Source: an uncultured Treponema sp.
GTDB taxonomy: Bacteria; Spirochaetota; Spirochaetia; Treponematales; Treponemataceae
DNA length: 64,000 bases
NCBI GenBank assembly: GCA_949299755.1
Contig: CASGBA010000007.1
Location: 30,094-94,093, forward strand
Reading direction: 5' to 3'
Part shown: piece by piece, positions 25,475 to 34,150 of the stretch
How positions within the stretch are numbered: position 1 is the stretch's first letter
Layout: each line of letters begins with the position of its first letter
Notes under the pieces: generated by a model
What the model saw: only the letters and a program-made list of their open reading frames with translations
What the model was told of the DNA's origin: nothing
The model's database searches: none
Position numbers and translations under genes: made by a program

Positions 25475-26277
25475 AACAGTTTATCGCGGAGGTCTTTCCG
25501 GATAAAAACGGCAGGATGGAGCTTTCCGGGAAAGACTTCCATTATCTTGCTGAGGTCAGAAGAGAACCGGAGGGAACGGTTATTCAAGTACGTCTTCCAG
25601 ACGGAACCCTTTCCCCTTTCAGGATTGAAAAAACCGGAAGGAATCCAAAAACCGTAATCCTAATACAGGAAAAAGGGAAACCGGCGGAAAATTCCCGTAT
25701 TGAAGAAGGAAAAGAAGAGAACTTTCCACACATACTCCTTTTCCAATGGATTTTAAAAAGCCACGCCATGGATTTGGTTATAAGACAGGCGGTGGAAACA
25801 GGGGTGTCGGATATAATTCCTGTAATCGGAGAGCATTGTGTTCCATCCGTAAAACCGGAGACTAAAAACAGCCGGTGGGAGCGCATAGTCAGGGAAGCAC
25901 GCCAACAAAGCGGGTCACCTGTCTGTTCCCGGATACTTCCGGTTGTATCCACGTCCGGAATATCAAAAATACTTGGAGAAGAGAACTCCGGGGAAATCCT
26001 AAAACTGATGCTCAGCGAAATTCCAGGGGAAAGCGGAACAGTCCATGGATGTCTGGGCAGGTTCAGCAGAAAAACCGGCGGATTAAAGACCGTTGTCCTT
26101 GCAGTGGGACCTGAAGGCGGCATGAGCCACAGTGAAACGGACAATCTGATTGCCTTGGGATTTGAAAAAATTCATTTTAATACGAATGTTCTCCGGGCAG
26201 AAACGGCGGCCTTATATGGATTGGCTGCCGTACAAAATTCCATAATGGAGCTATCAAAGTGGCAGTTGAAAGAATAA
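25471..26277 (+). CDS. rsmE: 16S rRNA (uracil1498-N3)-methyltransferase
   Basis: SPOUT-family methyltransferase acting on 16S rRNA U1498. 268 aa: a PUA-like N-terminal part (SGKDFHYLAEVRR) and the knot domain with AVGPEGGMSHSE and NVLRAETAALYGL, the RsmE signature. Overlaps ctp by four bases and the next gene by 19, so translational coupling is likely within a three-gene unit. Confidence 0.95.
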   Translation: MKQFIAEVFPDKNGRMELSGKDFHYLAEVRREPEGTVIQVRLPDGTLSPFRIEKTGRNPKTVILIQEKGKPAENSRIEEGKEENFPHILLFQWILKSHAMDLVIRQAVETGVSDIIPVIGEHCVPSVKPETKNSRWERIVREARQQSGSPVCSRILPVVSTSGISKILGEENSGEILKLMLSEIPGESGTVHGCLGRFSRKTGGLKTVVLAVGPEGGMSHSETDNLIALGFEKIHFNTNVLRAETAALYGLAAVQNSIMELSKWQLKE

Positions 26278-27011
26278 AATTCCTGGGGCTTTTTCTGGAT
26301 ATTCTAAAACAGGAAGATATTGACGAAACAATAATGAATCTGCTTGAAGAGAAAACAGAAGAACCGAAACATATAATGCTCGTAACAATCTGGGATATAC
26401 TAAAAGCAAAATACAACAGTGAATTCCGGGCAATGATGGAAAACGCCACATTAGTTATTCCTGTTTCAAAATCCCTCGTCAAAGGAGCGGTTTTCCTCAA
26501 AAAAAACGCCCCGGTAAGGTACGAACCCTTCGCCTTCATAATTTCCGTCATGGGGATTTTGGAAAAATACCTTAAAAGCGTTTATTTTTTCGGCGGAAGG
26601 AATTTAAGCCTCCAAAAGGCTGAAAAAAACACCCATTCAACGTTCCCGAACCTGCGCATCGTGGGAAGGATTCCCGGCTTCTATCCCCGGAACATGGAAA
26701 AAAACATAAAAACAGCTATTGTGAAGGCGTCTCCTTCCCTGGTCATTGTGGGAAGCGGGGTTCCTGGAAAACAGAGATGGATTTACCGGAACAGGAAGCA
26801 ACTCCATAACGGTTTGTTCCTGTGGGATAACTCAATCATTGATATTTTCTCCGAAAGAAAAAAACGCATATCCCCGGCTCTTTTTAATGCAGGTTTGGAA
26901 TATCTGCCCCAAATCATAAAGAATCCCCTGCGGATTTTCAAATTTTTCCTGTTTTTATGGTACAATATATTGCTGCTTTTTTACCGCTTATTCAAATCAG
27001 AAAATGACTGA
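26259..27011 (+). CDS. WecG/TagA/CpsF-family glycosyltransferase (GT26)
   Basis: 250 aa from GTG 26259, with GGAGC eight bases upstream inside rsmE. Family blocks: SLVKGAVFL, YFFGG, NLRIVGRIPGFYP and LVIVGSGVPGKQRWIYRN, the last being the recognisable catalytic-region motif (usually GxPxQExW; the QE pair is K-Q here). A hydrophobic C-terminus fits peripheral membrane attachment. GT26 enzymes add the second sugar to a lipid-linked precursor; a surface-glycan role is likely but the substrate is unknown. Confidence 0.82.
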   Translation: MAVERIKFLGLFLDILKQEDIDETIMNLLEEKTEEPKHIMLVTIWDILKAKYNSEFRAMMENATLVIPVSKSLVKGAVFLKKNAPVRYEPFAFIISVMGILEKYLKSVYFFGGRNLSLQKAEKNTHSTFPNLRIVGRIPGFYPRNMEKNIKTAIVKASPSLVIVGSGVPGKQRWIYRNRKQLHNGLFLWDNSIIDIFSERKKRISPALFNAGLEYLPQIIKNPLRIFKFFLFLWYNILLLFYRLFKSEND

Positions 27012-27044
27012 AAGACAAGGCGGAATAAAACGGAAATCACTGTT

Positions 27045-27818
27045 TTACTCAGAAAATTCAGTAAAAAAAGCCGGTTCCGGAGGTTCCCCGGATGGCAGCG
27101 TCTTTATGTAAGAAATTTTATGGAATAATTTTTCCAACCGCCTCAACTCTTTTTCAGACAGAACAGCCCGGGCAAAAATTTCTTCCAGAAAGCGGGCATT
27201 GTCCTCCCCTCCGGCATATTTGTAAAGCCCTATGCGCTTTATGTCTTCTGCCATTACAGCTACGGAGGACTTCAGTCTGGACAAGGAAACCGGTTCATAA
27301 CCCCGGGGCGTGGTGTCAAAGGCCCTGGACAACACATATAGGATAACCTGAACAGCGTGGGAAAGATTGAGGGAACCGAAATCCGGGTTTGTGGGAATGG
27401 AAACCGAAAGGGAACAGACGTCAAGCTCCTCATCTGTCAGTCCGGTACGTTCATTCCCGAAAACCAGGGCGACTTTGGCCCCAGAACCGGAAGCCTTCAC
27501 GTTGGCCGCAAACTGCTCCGGAGTAAGGCCGAAAGCCTTCCGCCTTTTACCGCGCCGCCGGGTCGTCCCCGCCGCCAGGCTGCAGTCAGAAACAGCCTCA
27601 GCCAAGCCGGCAACATCGGGGGAAAAAAAAGAAGCCTTTTCCCATATATCGAAGGCTCCCAAAGCAAGGGTTTTAACCTGATTTTCGTCAAAATCTTCCC
27701 GGTTGCCGGCAATGCGTAAATCATAGAAACCCATGTTTTTCATGGCGCGGCAAACAGAACCCACATTCCGGCTTTCTTCCGGCCGGCAGAGAACCACAGC
27801 ACAAGATAAATATTTCAT
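27045..27818 (-). CDS. tRNA/rRNA 2'-O-methyltransferase, TrmJ-like SPOUT
   Basis: 257 aa from ATG 27818. CAVVLCRPEESRNVGSVCRAMKN, LVFGNERTGLTDEEL and IPTNPDFGSLNLSHAVQV (each quoted within family-length blocks) are the TrmJ/LasT pattern of knot-fold methyltransferases; the C-terminal extension is helical. TrmJ modifies position 32 of tRNA, but the target here is inferred. A longer frame reaches 28010 but would run through the divergent gene and lacks the family start. A perfect TTGACA lies 17 + 6 + 6 bases upstream, with a poor -10 (AAAATA). Confidence 0.85.
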   Translation of the reverse strand: MKYLSCAVVLCRPEESRNVGSVCRAMKNMGFYDLRIAGNREDFDENQVKTLALGAFDIWEKASFFSPDVAGLAEAVSDCSLAAGTTRRRGKRRKAFGLTPEQFAANVKASGSGAKVALVFGNERTGLTDEELDVCSLSVSIPTNPDFGSLNLSHAVQVILYVLSRAFDTTPRGYEPVSLSRLKSSVAVMAEDIKRIGLYKYAGGEDNARFLEEIFARAVLSEKELRRLEKLFHKISYIKTLPSGEPPEPAFFTEFSE

Positions 27819-27841
27819 TACAGTTATTTTCTTTTTTAAGC

Positions 27842-27870
27842 TTGTTATGTCAATAGGAAAAATATATACT
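27842..27870 (+). promoter_or_regulatory. Promoter of the SDR gene (leaderless, GTG)
   Basis: TTGTTA (27842-27847), 17 bases, TATACT (27865-27870), six bases TTTCCC, then GTG 27877. It overlaps the -35 region of the divergent trmJ-like gene. Confidence 0.55.
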
Positions 27871-27876
27871 TTTCCC

Positions 27877-28626
27877 GTGGAATCCATTTCTATACAAGGA
27901 ATTTTCAGGGACAAGAACATCCTGATTGCCGGGGGGACAGGAGGTATCGGGGCGGCTCTGACAAAAAAGCTTCTGGCTTCCGGAGGAAACATCACCGTCA
28001 TCGGACGCAAAAATCCTTACGGGGGACAGGATGGAACTTTGCGGGAGGGAAATATCAATTTCCTGTCCCTGGATTTGGACAGCAGGGAATGCCTTCCAAG
28101 CCTAAAAACTGCGGCGGAAAAAACGGATGTCCTCTGCATAGTGAGGGGACCATTCCTTCAAAAACCCCTGCACGAAACATCAGCGGAAGAATGGGAATCA
28201 ACAGTTTTTTCAAACCTGACAATCCCCGGAGCGGCTGTTTCTTCAGCCCTTCCAGGGATGAAGGCGAAAAACTGGGGACGTATACTTCTTTTCGGCGGGA
28301 CACGTACAGACAGAGTCAGGGGATTCAGTACCAACGCTGCCTATGCCGCGGCAAAAACAGGCATTTCCTCTCTAATCCGTTCTGTGGCTGAAAACTACGC
28401 CGATTACGGCATAAGCTGTTGCGGTATATGTCCGGGGTTCACCGACACGGAATACATCACCGACGGACAGAGGAAAACACTTTCGGAAAAGATTCCGGGA
28501 GGCAAATTGATAAGCCCGGAAAAAATCGCGGACATGGCCGTGTTTTTGCTCTCCCACTTTGAGCTTAACGGAAGTATAATTACTCCGGATTGTGCATGGA
28601 CACCTTGTAAAATTAAAATTTTTTGA
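27877..28626 (+). CDS. Short-chain dehydrogenase/reductase family protein
   Basis: 249 aa from GTG 27877. NAD(P)-binding GGTGGIGAAL near the N-terminus and the catalytic YAAAK pair in ASTNAAYAAAKTG-type context (here FSTNAAYAAAKTG); ICPGFTDTEYI follows. The proton-relay Ser is not obvious (LLFGGTRTD), a point against assuming activity. ATG 27847 is in frame ten codons earlier, but a promoter lies between it and the GTG, so the GTG is preferred. FabG-like enzymes are the closest look, but the substrate is unknown. Confidence 0.82.
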   Translation: MESISIQGIFRDKNILIAGGTGGIGAALTKKLLASGGNITVIGRKNPYGGQDGTLREGNINFLSLDLDSRECLPSLKTAAEKTDVLCIVRGPFLQKPLHETSAEEWESTVFSNLTIPGAAVSSALPGMKAKNWGRILLFGGTRTDRVRGFSTNAAYAAAKTGISSLIRSVAENYADYGISCCGICPGFTDTEYITDGQRKTLSEKIPGGKLISPEKIADMAVFLLSHFELNGSIITPDCAWTPCKIKIF

Positions 28627-28660
28627 TATACTTAAATAATCAACTTTTTAGGGTAAAGGG

Positions 28661-29212
28661 ATGAATAATAACAATATTGTACCAGGATTCGATGACGAAA
28701 AAGATGACAGTCTAAAAATCCGACTGGAGAAAATTGAAGAAATCCCGAACTGCATCGCTTTATATCTGAATGGATATATTGACACATATAATTCAAGCTT
28801 TTTTCAAAAACGGGTTGCCCGGGTTGTGGAAGCCGGCTTCCGGAGGCTTATTTTTAATTGCGCGGCCCTCAACTATGTTTCTTCCATGGGAATAGGTTCT
28901 TTCACAGTGTTTTTAAAAACAGTAAAGCCTAAAGGCGGAGATGTGGTTTTGCTTGAAATTCAACCCAAAGTATATGAGGTTTTCCAACTGTTAGGATTCT
29001 CCCAATTTTTCACTGTCAAAGATTCTTTGGATGAAGCCATCATGTTCTTCAAAGATTCCAAAAGCGAGACAGTAAAGGAAGTTTTCCCGAAAATATTCTC
29101 CTGCCCCGTATGTTCAAAAAAGCTGAAAGCCACAAAATCAGGCCGGTTCCGCTGTTCCGAATGCAAAACAATTCTCGCCATAGACAACAGCGGACAAATC
29201 TTTTTAGGCTGA
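28661..29212 (+). CDS. STAS-domain (anti-sigma antagonist-like) protein with zinc ribbon
   Basis: 183 aa. The STAS domain (about 15-125) includes LIFNCAALNYVSSMGIGSF, where the two serines match the phosphorylated site of SpoIIAA/RsbV proteins. A C-terminal zinc ribbon CPVC...CSEC (about 147-165) is unusual for the family. AAAGGG lies before the ATG. STAS antagonists bind HATPase-type anti-sigma kinases; the HATPase-HDOD protein encoded convergently at 30130 is a candidate partner (inference). Confidence 0.82.
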   Translation: MNNNNIVPGFDDEKDDSLKIRLEKIEEIPNCIALYLNGYIDTYNSSFFQKRVARVVEAGFRRLIFNCAALNYVSSMGIGSFTVFLKTVKPKGGDVVLLEIQPKVYEVFQLLGFSQFFTVKDSLDEAIMFFKDSKSETVKEVFPKIFSCPVCSKKLKATKSGRFRCSECKTILAIDNSGQIFLG

Positions 29213-29224
29213 GTTCCGGAATAT

Positions 29225-30133
29225 ATGTTCCCGGCAAGAAAACTGAAAGAACTGGAGCCGAGTCAAAGGCGGCGTAAACTCATCCTTATCCTGACCGAAT
29301 GTGAACGTATTTTGCGGGCACGTACAAAAAGATTTTTCCTTAATGAAGATAAAGACCTGCCCTGCAAAGCCGGGGATTCCCTGCAAGACGGGGATTTACT
29401 CCAGCTGTATCTCTTTGTAAGGGAAGACCCTAAATTACAAACCGAAGAACTGTCTGTTTTTGCTTGTCTTGCGGCAAAAATGGAAACGGCGGATTCCCCC
29501 GGATTGGAGGAAAAAACCGCGATTCAACTGCGTCTATGCAACCTGATGCGGAATGCGCTGATGAGGGCAGCAGGAACTTTTCCGGCGGAATGGGATTTGA
29601 TCCATCCGGAAAGTCACCGGAAGAGGGAGGAGGAAACCATTCCGGAAAACCCCGCGCAAAAAAGACCCTTTTATCCCGGTATTTTTGTTTTTGCGGAGGA
29701 TATACGCTCCCCTTTTAATGTGGGATCAATTTTCAGAACAGCGGAAGCATTTGGAGCGGAAAAACTATTCCTGTCCCCGGGATGCGCTCCGGCGGACCAT
29801 CCAAGAGCGAAAAGATCCGCAATGGGCAGCGTAGATTACATGGAATGGGAAAAAAAATCACTGGGAGACTTGCCGGAAGATCTGCCTGTTTTCGCTTTGG
29901 AAACTGGAGGGATTCCCATAGAAGAATACAGGTTTCCGGAAAAGGGCATTGTGATAATAGGCTCGGAAGAGCTGGGAGTAAGTCCGGAAGCCCTTGATCG
30001 GGCAGAAAACCGGGTTTCCATCCCCATGAAAGGTATAAAAGCCTCACTGAATGTGGGGGTGGCTTTTGGAATTCTTATGGAAGCATGGATCCGCAGCCTG
30101 CAAAAAGGGAGAAACGCCCCGGAACGGGATTAA
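29225..30133 (+). CDS. SpoU/TrmH-family RNA 2'-O-methyltransferase
   Basis: 302 aa. The C-terminal half is a SpoU knot domain: VFAEDIRSPFNVGSIFRTAEAFGA, IIGSEELGVSPEAL and PMKGIKASLNVGVAFGILM. The N-terminal 135 residues are an extra helical region I do not recognise. RNA target unknown. It follows the STAS gene by 12 bases without a clear Shine-Dalgarno, and its last four bases overlap the end of the convergent HDOD gene. Confidence 0.85.
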   Translation: MFPARKLKELEPSQRRRKLILILTECERILRARTKRFFLNEDKDLPCKAGDSLQDGDLLQLYLFVREDPKLQTEELSVFACLAAKMETADSPGLEEKTAIQLRLCNLMRNALMRAAGTFPAEWDLIHPESHRKREEETIPENPAQKRPFYPGIFVFAEDIRSPFNVGSIFRTAEAFGAEKLFLSPGCAPADHPRAKRSAMGSVDYMEWEKKSLGDLPEDLPVFALETGGIPIEEYRFPEKGIVIIGSEELGVSPEALDRAENRVSIPMKGIKASLNVGVAFGILMEAWIRSLQKGRNAPERD

Positions 30134-31623
30134 GAGCCATCCTCATCAAAGGCTTTTTCAAAGGATTCGCACAGATTCTGAAGGGTTACTTCGGAATCAA
30201 TATTGAAAATTTTCAGGAAAACGGGATTAAGCTGGTAATATTCTATCGTCTGTTCACGGTAATGAATCATCATATCCGCAAAAGAAACTGTTGCCACAAG
30301 ATCCTTGTATTGTTCCGGAGCATTCTCAAAATCATGGTGAAAACGAATTGCGCTTACGATTGAATCGGGGAAATTCCATTTTTCCGCCAGAACAGCACCT
30401 ATTTCAGGATGATTGATTTCCGACACAACAACATTGAACACAACATCGGGGATATGGTGGGATTCCTTGATTTTAATGATTTTATTATGCAAATCAGGGT
30501 CAGGATAAACAAGATTAAGGACAATTTTCCCCAAATCATGAAGAAGTCCGCACACGTAAGCGTTATCCGCCACAACCTGTTTGTGGGGCAATCTCCTGGC
30601 AAGGCTGCAGGCAAAAAAAGCCACTTTGTAGGAATGAGACCATAGCTTAGCCTGCTCCCCATAAGAATTACTGAGGATTTTAACAGTGCCGATTGAATAA
30701 AGAAGATTCCGTATACCCCGTAAACCCACAAGTTTAACCGCTTCCGATATATTTATAACGCGCTGTGGAAGGGCAAAGGCGGCGGAGTTTACCAATTTTA
30801 AGAGATCTGCGGTCAATGCGACATCTGTGTTTATATTGTCAGCGATTTCCGAAAGATTCGATTCCGGATCATTCAACAGTTTCTCAATACGGGTGATATT
30901 CTCCGGAAACCTTGGTATTGACTCAATATAGTCGGTTATTTGTTTACTGTATTCATTAAGATGGCTGTAATCCATTGCTCCCATGGGCACAACAATCCGC
31001 ATAATTGTTTCACCCTTTTCCACGAGGACATAAAAATTCTCGTTGGGAACACCTATTTTTTGAAGCATCAGGCTGGAAATAATCAACCCCAGACCGGCTC
31101 CTTCGGTTTCGTCAAAAATTTTCGGAAGAACCTCTTCCAGCGAGGTATATTGTTTTGACCTGGCGATTTTATCAAAAATACGCTTGAATTCAGTTTTATT
31201 TAACTCGGAGTTATTACGAACTTCCAGCAAGATACTGTTACCTGAATACTGGAGCACCACCTTAATGTATAAGCCCGCTTCTTTTTGCAATTGCAGATAA
31301 TGCTGGATATTCAAAAAAGTGTCCGACTTGAAAAACTTCATTCCCAAGTCGTAATCTTTCTTATTGTTTATATCCAGTTTTTTTTCGGTAAAATAAACCC
31401 TCTTGGTGTTGGCTTTTTTGGCATTAAGGGCCAGCTCATTTATCACATAAATCAGAAAATCTTTCATTTCCTGGCGGTGCAATTCTTTCAGGAATTCCGA
31501 AACCACAGAATCAATATACACCTCTACGGTTCTCGGAAAAGTGTAAGTTGTCACCGAAAGAGGAAGCCCCATGCGTATTGCGGTAGATATCTTATTTACA
31601 TCAACATGGTTTTTCTGTTCCAT
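30130..31623 (-). CDS. HATPase-like plus HDOD signalling protein
   Basis: 497 aa. Residues about 40-215 look like a GHKL ATPase module: an N-box with INELALNAKKAN (E63, N67) and a G-box EGAGLGLIISSLML (about 174-187). An HDOD domain follows (about 235-430), with LHDLGK at 361-366 and HHDFE downstream. HDOD domains are HD-fold signalling domains, usually non-catalytic. No membrane segment. The pairing of a kinase-like ATPase with HDOD in one chain is notable; the divergent-end STAS gene nearby hints at partner switching, which is inference. Confidence 0.78.
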   Translation of the reverse strand: MEQKNHVDVNKISTAIRMGLPLSVTTYTFPRTVEVYIDSVVSEFLKELHRQEMKDFLIYVINELALNAKKANTKRVYFTEKKLDINNKKDYDLGMKFFKSDTFLNIQHYLQLQKEAGLYIKVVLQYSGNSILLEVRNNSELNKTEFKRIFDKIARSKQYTSLEEVLPKIFDETEGAGLGLIISSLMLQKIGVPNENFYVLVEKGETIMRIVVPMGAMDYSHLNEYSKQITDYIESIPRFPENITRIEKLLNDPESNLSEIADNINTDVALTADLLKLVNSAAFALPQRVINISEAVKLVGLRGIRNLLYSIGTVKILSNSYGEQAKLWSHSYKVAFFACSLARRLPHKQVVADNAYVCGLLHDLGKIVLNLVYPDPDLHNKIIKIKESHHIPDVVFNVVVSEINHPEIGAVLAEKWNFPDSIVSAIRFHHDFENAPEQYKDLVATVSFADMMIHYREQTIEYYQLNPVFLKIFNIDSEVTLQNLCESFEKAFDEDGS

Positions 31624-31711
31624 AAATTATGATAAAAGTTTATCACTGAATAATAATGTTTTCAATAAAAGGTTAAACAAAAATTCTATGGACAAATACA
31701 AAAGGAACGGT

Positions 31712-34099
31712 TCATTGACCCATTTTTTTCATACGCAAAGCATATTCTTCCAGATTTTTCTGCATTTTGATGGTTATGTCGGAACTTTCCAAACCGGAAA
31801 GAATTTCCAAACCTTCCTCCACTGTATCCACAGCCCAAATATGGAATTTTCCTTCTTTAACCGCTTTTTCCACCCTGTCGGATAAAATCAAATCATCCAT
31901 ATTCCGTCTCGGGATAATAACACCCTGGGTTCCGTCCAAACCCAAAATCGAACAGGTTTCAAAAAAGCCGTCTATTTTTTGGGGGATACCGCCTACAGGT
32001 TGGACATCTCCAAGTTGATTCAAACTTCCAGTAACAGCGATTCCCTGGGCAAAGGGTATTTGGGTTATTGCGGATATGAGGGCAAAAAATTCAGCGCAGG
32101 AAGCGGAGTCCCCGTCTATACCGCTGTAGGACTGCTCAAAACAAATACTGGCGGTAAGAGTCAATGGTATGTTCCGGGCATATTTCCGGCTTAAAAGGCC
32201 CTGTATTATTAAATGGGCTTTATCATAAATTTCCCCGGAAAGTCCCGCTTCCCCTTCAATATTGATTACACCCTTGTCTCCCGGCCCTGATTGGGCTGTG
32301 ACAGCCACAGGAATACCGAAATCATGATAGCCGCTGTCCAAAACAGCGAGCCCATTCACTTTTCCTATTCTATTTCCGGTCACCTCTATAATAATTTCCC
32401 GCCGGCCTATCCGGTCGGAAATACGCTCTTCGTCAAGGCGGTACATAAAATTCCGCCTGTTCACAGCGTCCGCCACATTTTCGGCGGTAAGGGGAGAATT
32501 GGCGGCCGTATCTCCGGAAAGACAAAGGTTACCGTCCGCAGGACGGTAATTTGATTCATAGATTAAATCGGATACCTTGGTGAATCTGGCGGAAAGTTTT
32601 GTCCTGGAACCCGCAATTCTCACCATTTCTTTCAAGAGCCGGGAAAGTCCTGAATCGGTAAATTCAGGCAACCCGGCTTTTTCAGTCATATCATCTATAA
32701 ACGCAATGTATTTGAGAAGATTTGAATCATTAAGCGGAACCACATCGTCAAATTCAGCGCAAACCTTAAAGAGCTTCTGGAAATCGGGATCCTCATTGTA
32801 GAGGAAGTCATAGGAGCCTTCCCCTCCCGTAATAACCACTTTCAGTTTGGCGGGAAGGGGCTGGGGTTTTATTATGCTTCCCGGGTGCATACTGCCAGGA
32901 GGATTCTGTATTTCTATCTTTCCGGATTGCAGAACCCGCTTTAAATATGACCAGGAACCCTCCTCCAGAATAAGATCCTGCATACGGAGAACCAAACATC
33001 CTCCGCAAGCCCGGTGCACGGAGCCTGAACGGAGCCGGAGATGGGCATCCGCCAAAGTAGGATTCATTTCATCCCGTTGGTCAATACTTCCAAAAAGGTT
33101 GGAAAATGTGGGTAGTTTTTCCTGGATGATGCAGGTTTTTCCAGGTGTATGCTCGCAGATTAAATTTATTTCATATCTGTTGAAAAAATTCCTTTTCCTG
33201 CGCCGGGATTTGAATCCGGAAGAAAGCAAATGCGCATGAACAGTCAAGTCTTCCTGAACCTCTTTCAGAAAATTTCCCGGTGAATCCTTCTCCGTGTTGT
33301 TATATTTGGAAAGAAGCTTGGAAAATTCAGTTTCAATAACCGGTTTTGCCCGGGAAATACGCAGATCCTTTACTTTTTTTTCCACAACTTTACGGTCTTC
33401 CACTATTTTTTTAAAAAGACCGTTCATCGCATCCACGCAACTGTAATATTTTTCCCGGAGAGCGTTCAAAGCTTCCTTGGAGAATTTTCCTTCGGTGGAT
33501 TTTTTCTGCAATTCGTCAAAAGTGACAGGTTTCCCTTTTATGAGAGGAACCAAATCCATACTGTTGGATTCCTCTTCCTTAATCTGGATAAGTTTAAAAC
33601 CTTCCGCCACCATATCCGTTTCAAATTTGGAAAGAAGTTTGTTTTCCTCCACTTCCGCATCCTGGAGGATTTTTTCCCTTTCTTTCGAAAAATCCTCGGA
33701 CTTAACCATCTGGGAAATTTTTATGCGGACATTTTCCACAGCGGAACGCAAATCCTTTTTAAATAAATTGCCCTGCCCCGGAGGGAAAAAAATGGAACGG
33801 GGTTCAAGAGGTCTTTCGAAGTTATAAACATAAGCTATATCTTGCAGGTCATCCTGATTTACTTTATATTTTTCCAGAAGAGACGCTAAAACGGTTCTAC
33901 GGCCTGTTCCGGATGCACCCATTATATAAATATTGTATCCGGGGGCATTTATGCTTAAACCCAAATCTATTGCGCATACAGCCCTTTCCTGGCCTATAAT
34001 ATCAGTGCGCCGTTTAAGTTTTCTAAGCCGGCTGACAGTTTCTTCCGGTATTGTAAAAATTATTTCTTCAGGAGATAATTCCCTGTTTGCTTTTGTCAT
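31712..34099 (-). CDS. Lon-like protease, AAA_32/LonC-type
   Basis: 795 aa. An N-terminal AAA-like region with GASGTGRRT in place of the Walker A GxxxxGK[ST], a long coiled insertion (about 120-270), and a C-terminal Lon S16 domain with catalytic Ser in GDSASCAEFF (about 665) and Lys in GGIPQKIDGF (about 708); the 43-residue spacing equals that of Lon. Loss of the Walker lysine is known from LonC-type proteases that work without ATP, so this may also be ATP-independent. A -10 TATAAT lies eight bases before ATG 34099; TTG 34102 is also possible. Confidence 0.85.
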   Translation of the reverse strand: MTKANRELSPEEIIFTIPEETVSRLRKLKRRTDIIGQERAVCAIDLGLSINAPGYNIYIMGASGTGRRTVLASLLEKYKVNQDDLQDIAYVYNFERPLEPRSIFFPPGQGNLFKKDLRSAVENVRIKISQMVKSEDFSKEREKILQDAEVEENKLLSKFETDMVAEGFKLIQIKEEESNSMDLVPLIKGKPVTFDELQKKSTEGKFSKEALNALREKYYSCVDAMNGLFKKIVEDRKVVEKKVKDLRISRAKPVIETEFSKLLSKYNNTEKDSPGNFLKEVQEDLTVHAHLLSSGFKSRRRKRNFFNRYEINLICEHTPGKTCIIQEKLPTFSNLFGSIDQRDEMNPTLADAHLRLRSGSVHRACGGCLVLRMQDLILEEGSWSYLKRVLQSGKIEIQNPPGSMHPGSIIKPQPLPAKLKVVITGGEGSYDFLYNEDPDFQKLFKVCAEFDDVVPLNDSNLLKYIAFIDDMTEKAGLPEFTDSGLSRLLKEMVRIAGSRTKLSARFTKVSDLIYESNYRPADGNLCLSGDTAANSPLTAENVADAVNRRNFMYRLDEERISDRIGRREIIIEVTGNRIGKVNGLAVLDSGYHDFGIPVAVTAQSGPGDKGVINIEGEAGLSGEIYDKAHLIIQGLLSRKYARNIPLTLTASICFEQSYSGIDGDSASCAEFFALISAITQIPFAQGIAVTGSLNQLGDVQPVGGIPQKIDGFFETCSILGLDGTQGVIIPRRNMDDLILSDRVEKAVKEGKFHIWAVDTVEEGLEILSGLESSDITIKMQKNLEEYALRMKKMGQ

Positions 34100-34107
34100 C
34101 AAAAGGG

Positions 34108-34136
34108 ATTATACCACAAGACAAAGGATTTTTAAA
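34108..34136 (-). promoter_or_regulatory. Promoter of the Lon-like protease gene
   Basis: Minus strand: TTTAAA (34136-34131), 17 bases, consensus TATAAT (34113-34108), eight bases to ATG 34099 (five to a TTG at 34102). Confidence 0.5.
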
Positions 34137-34150
34137 TAAAGAGGCGGAAA

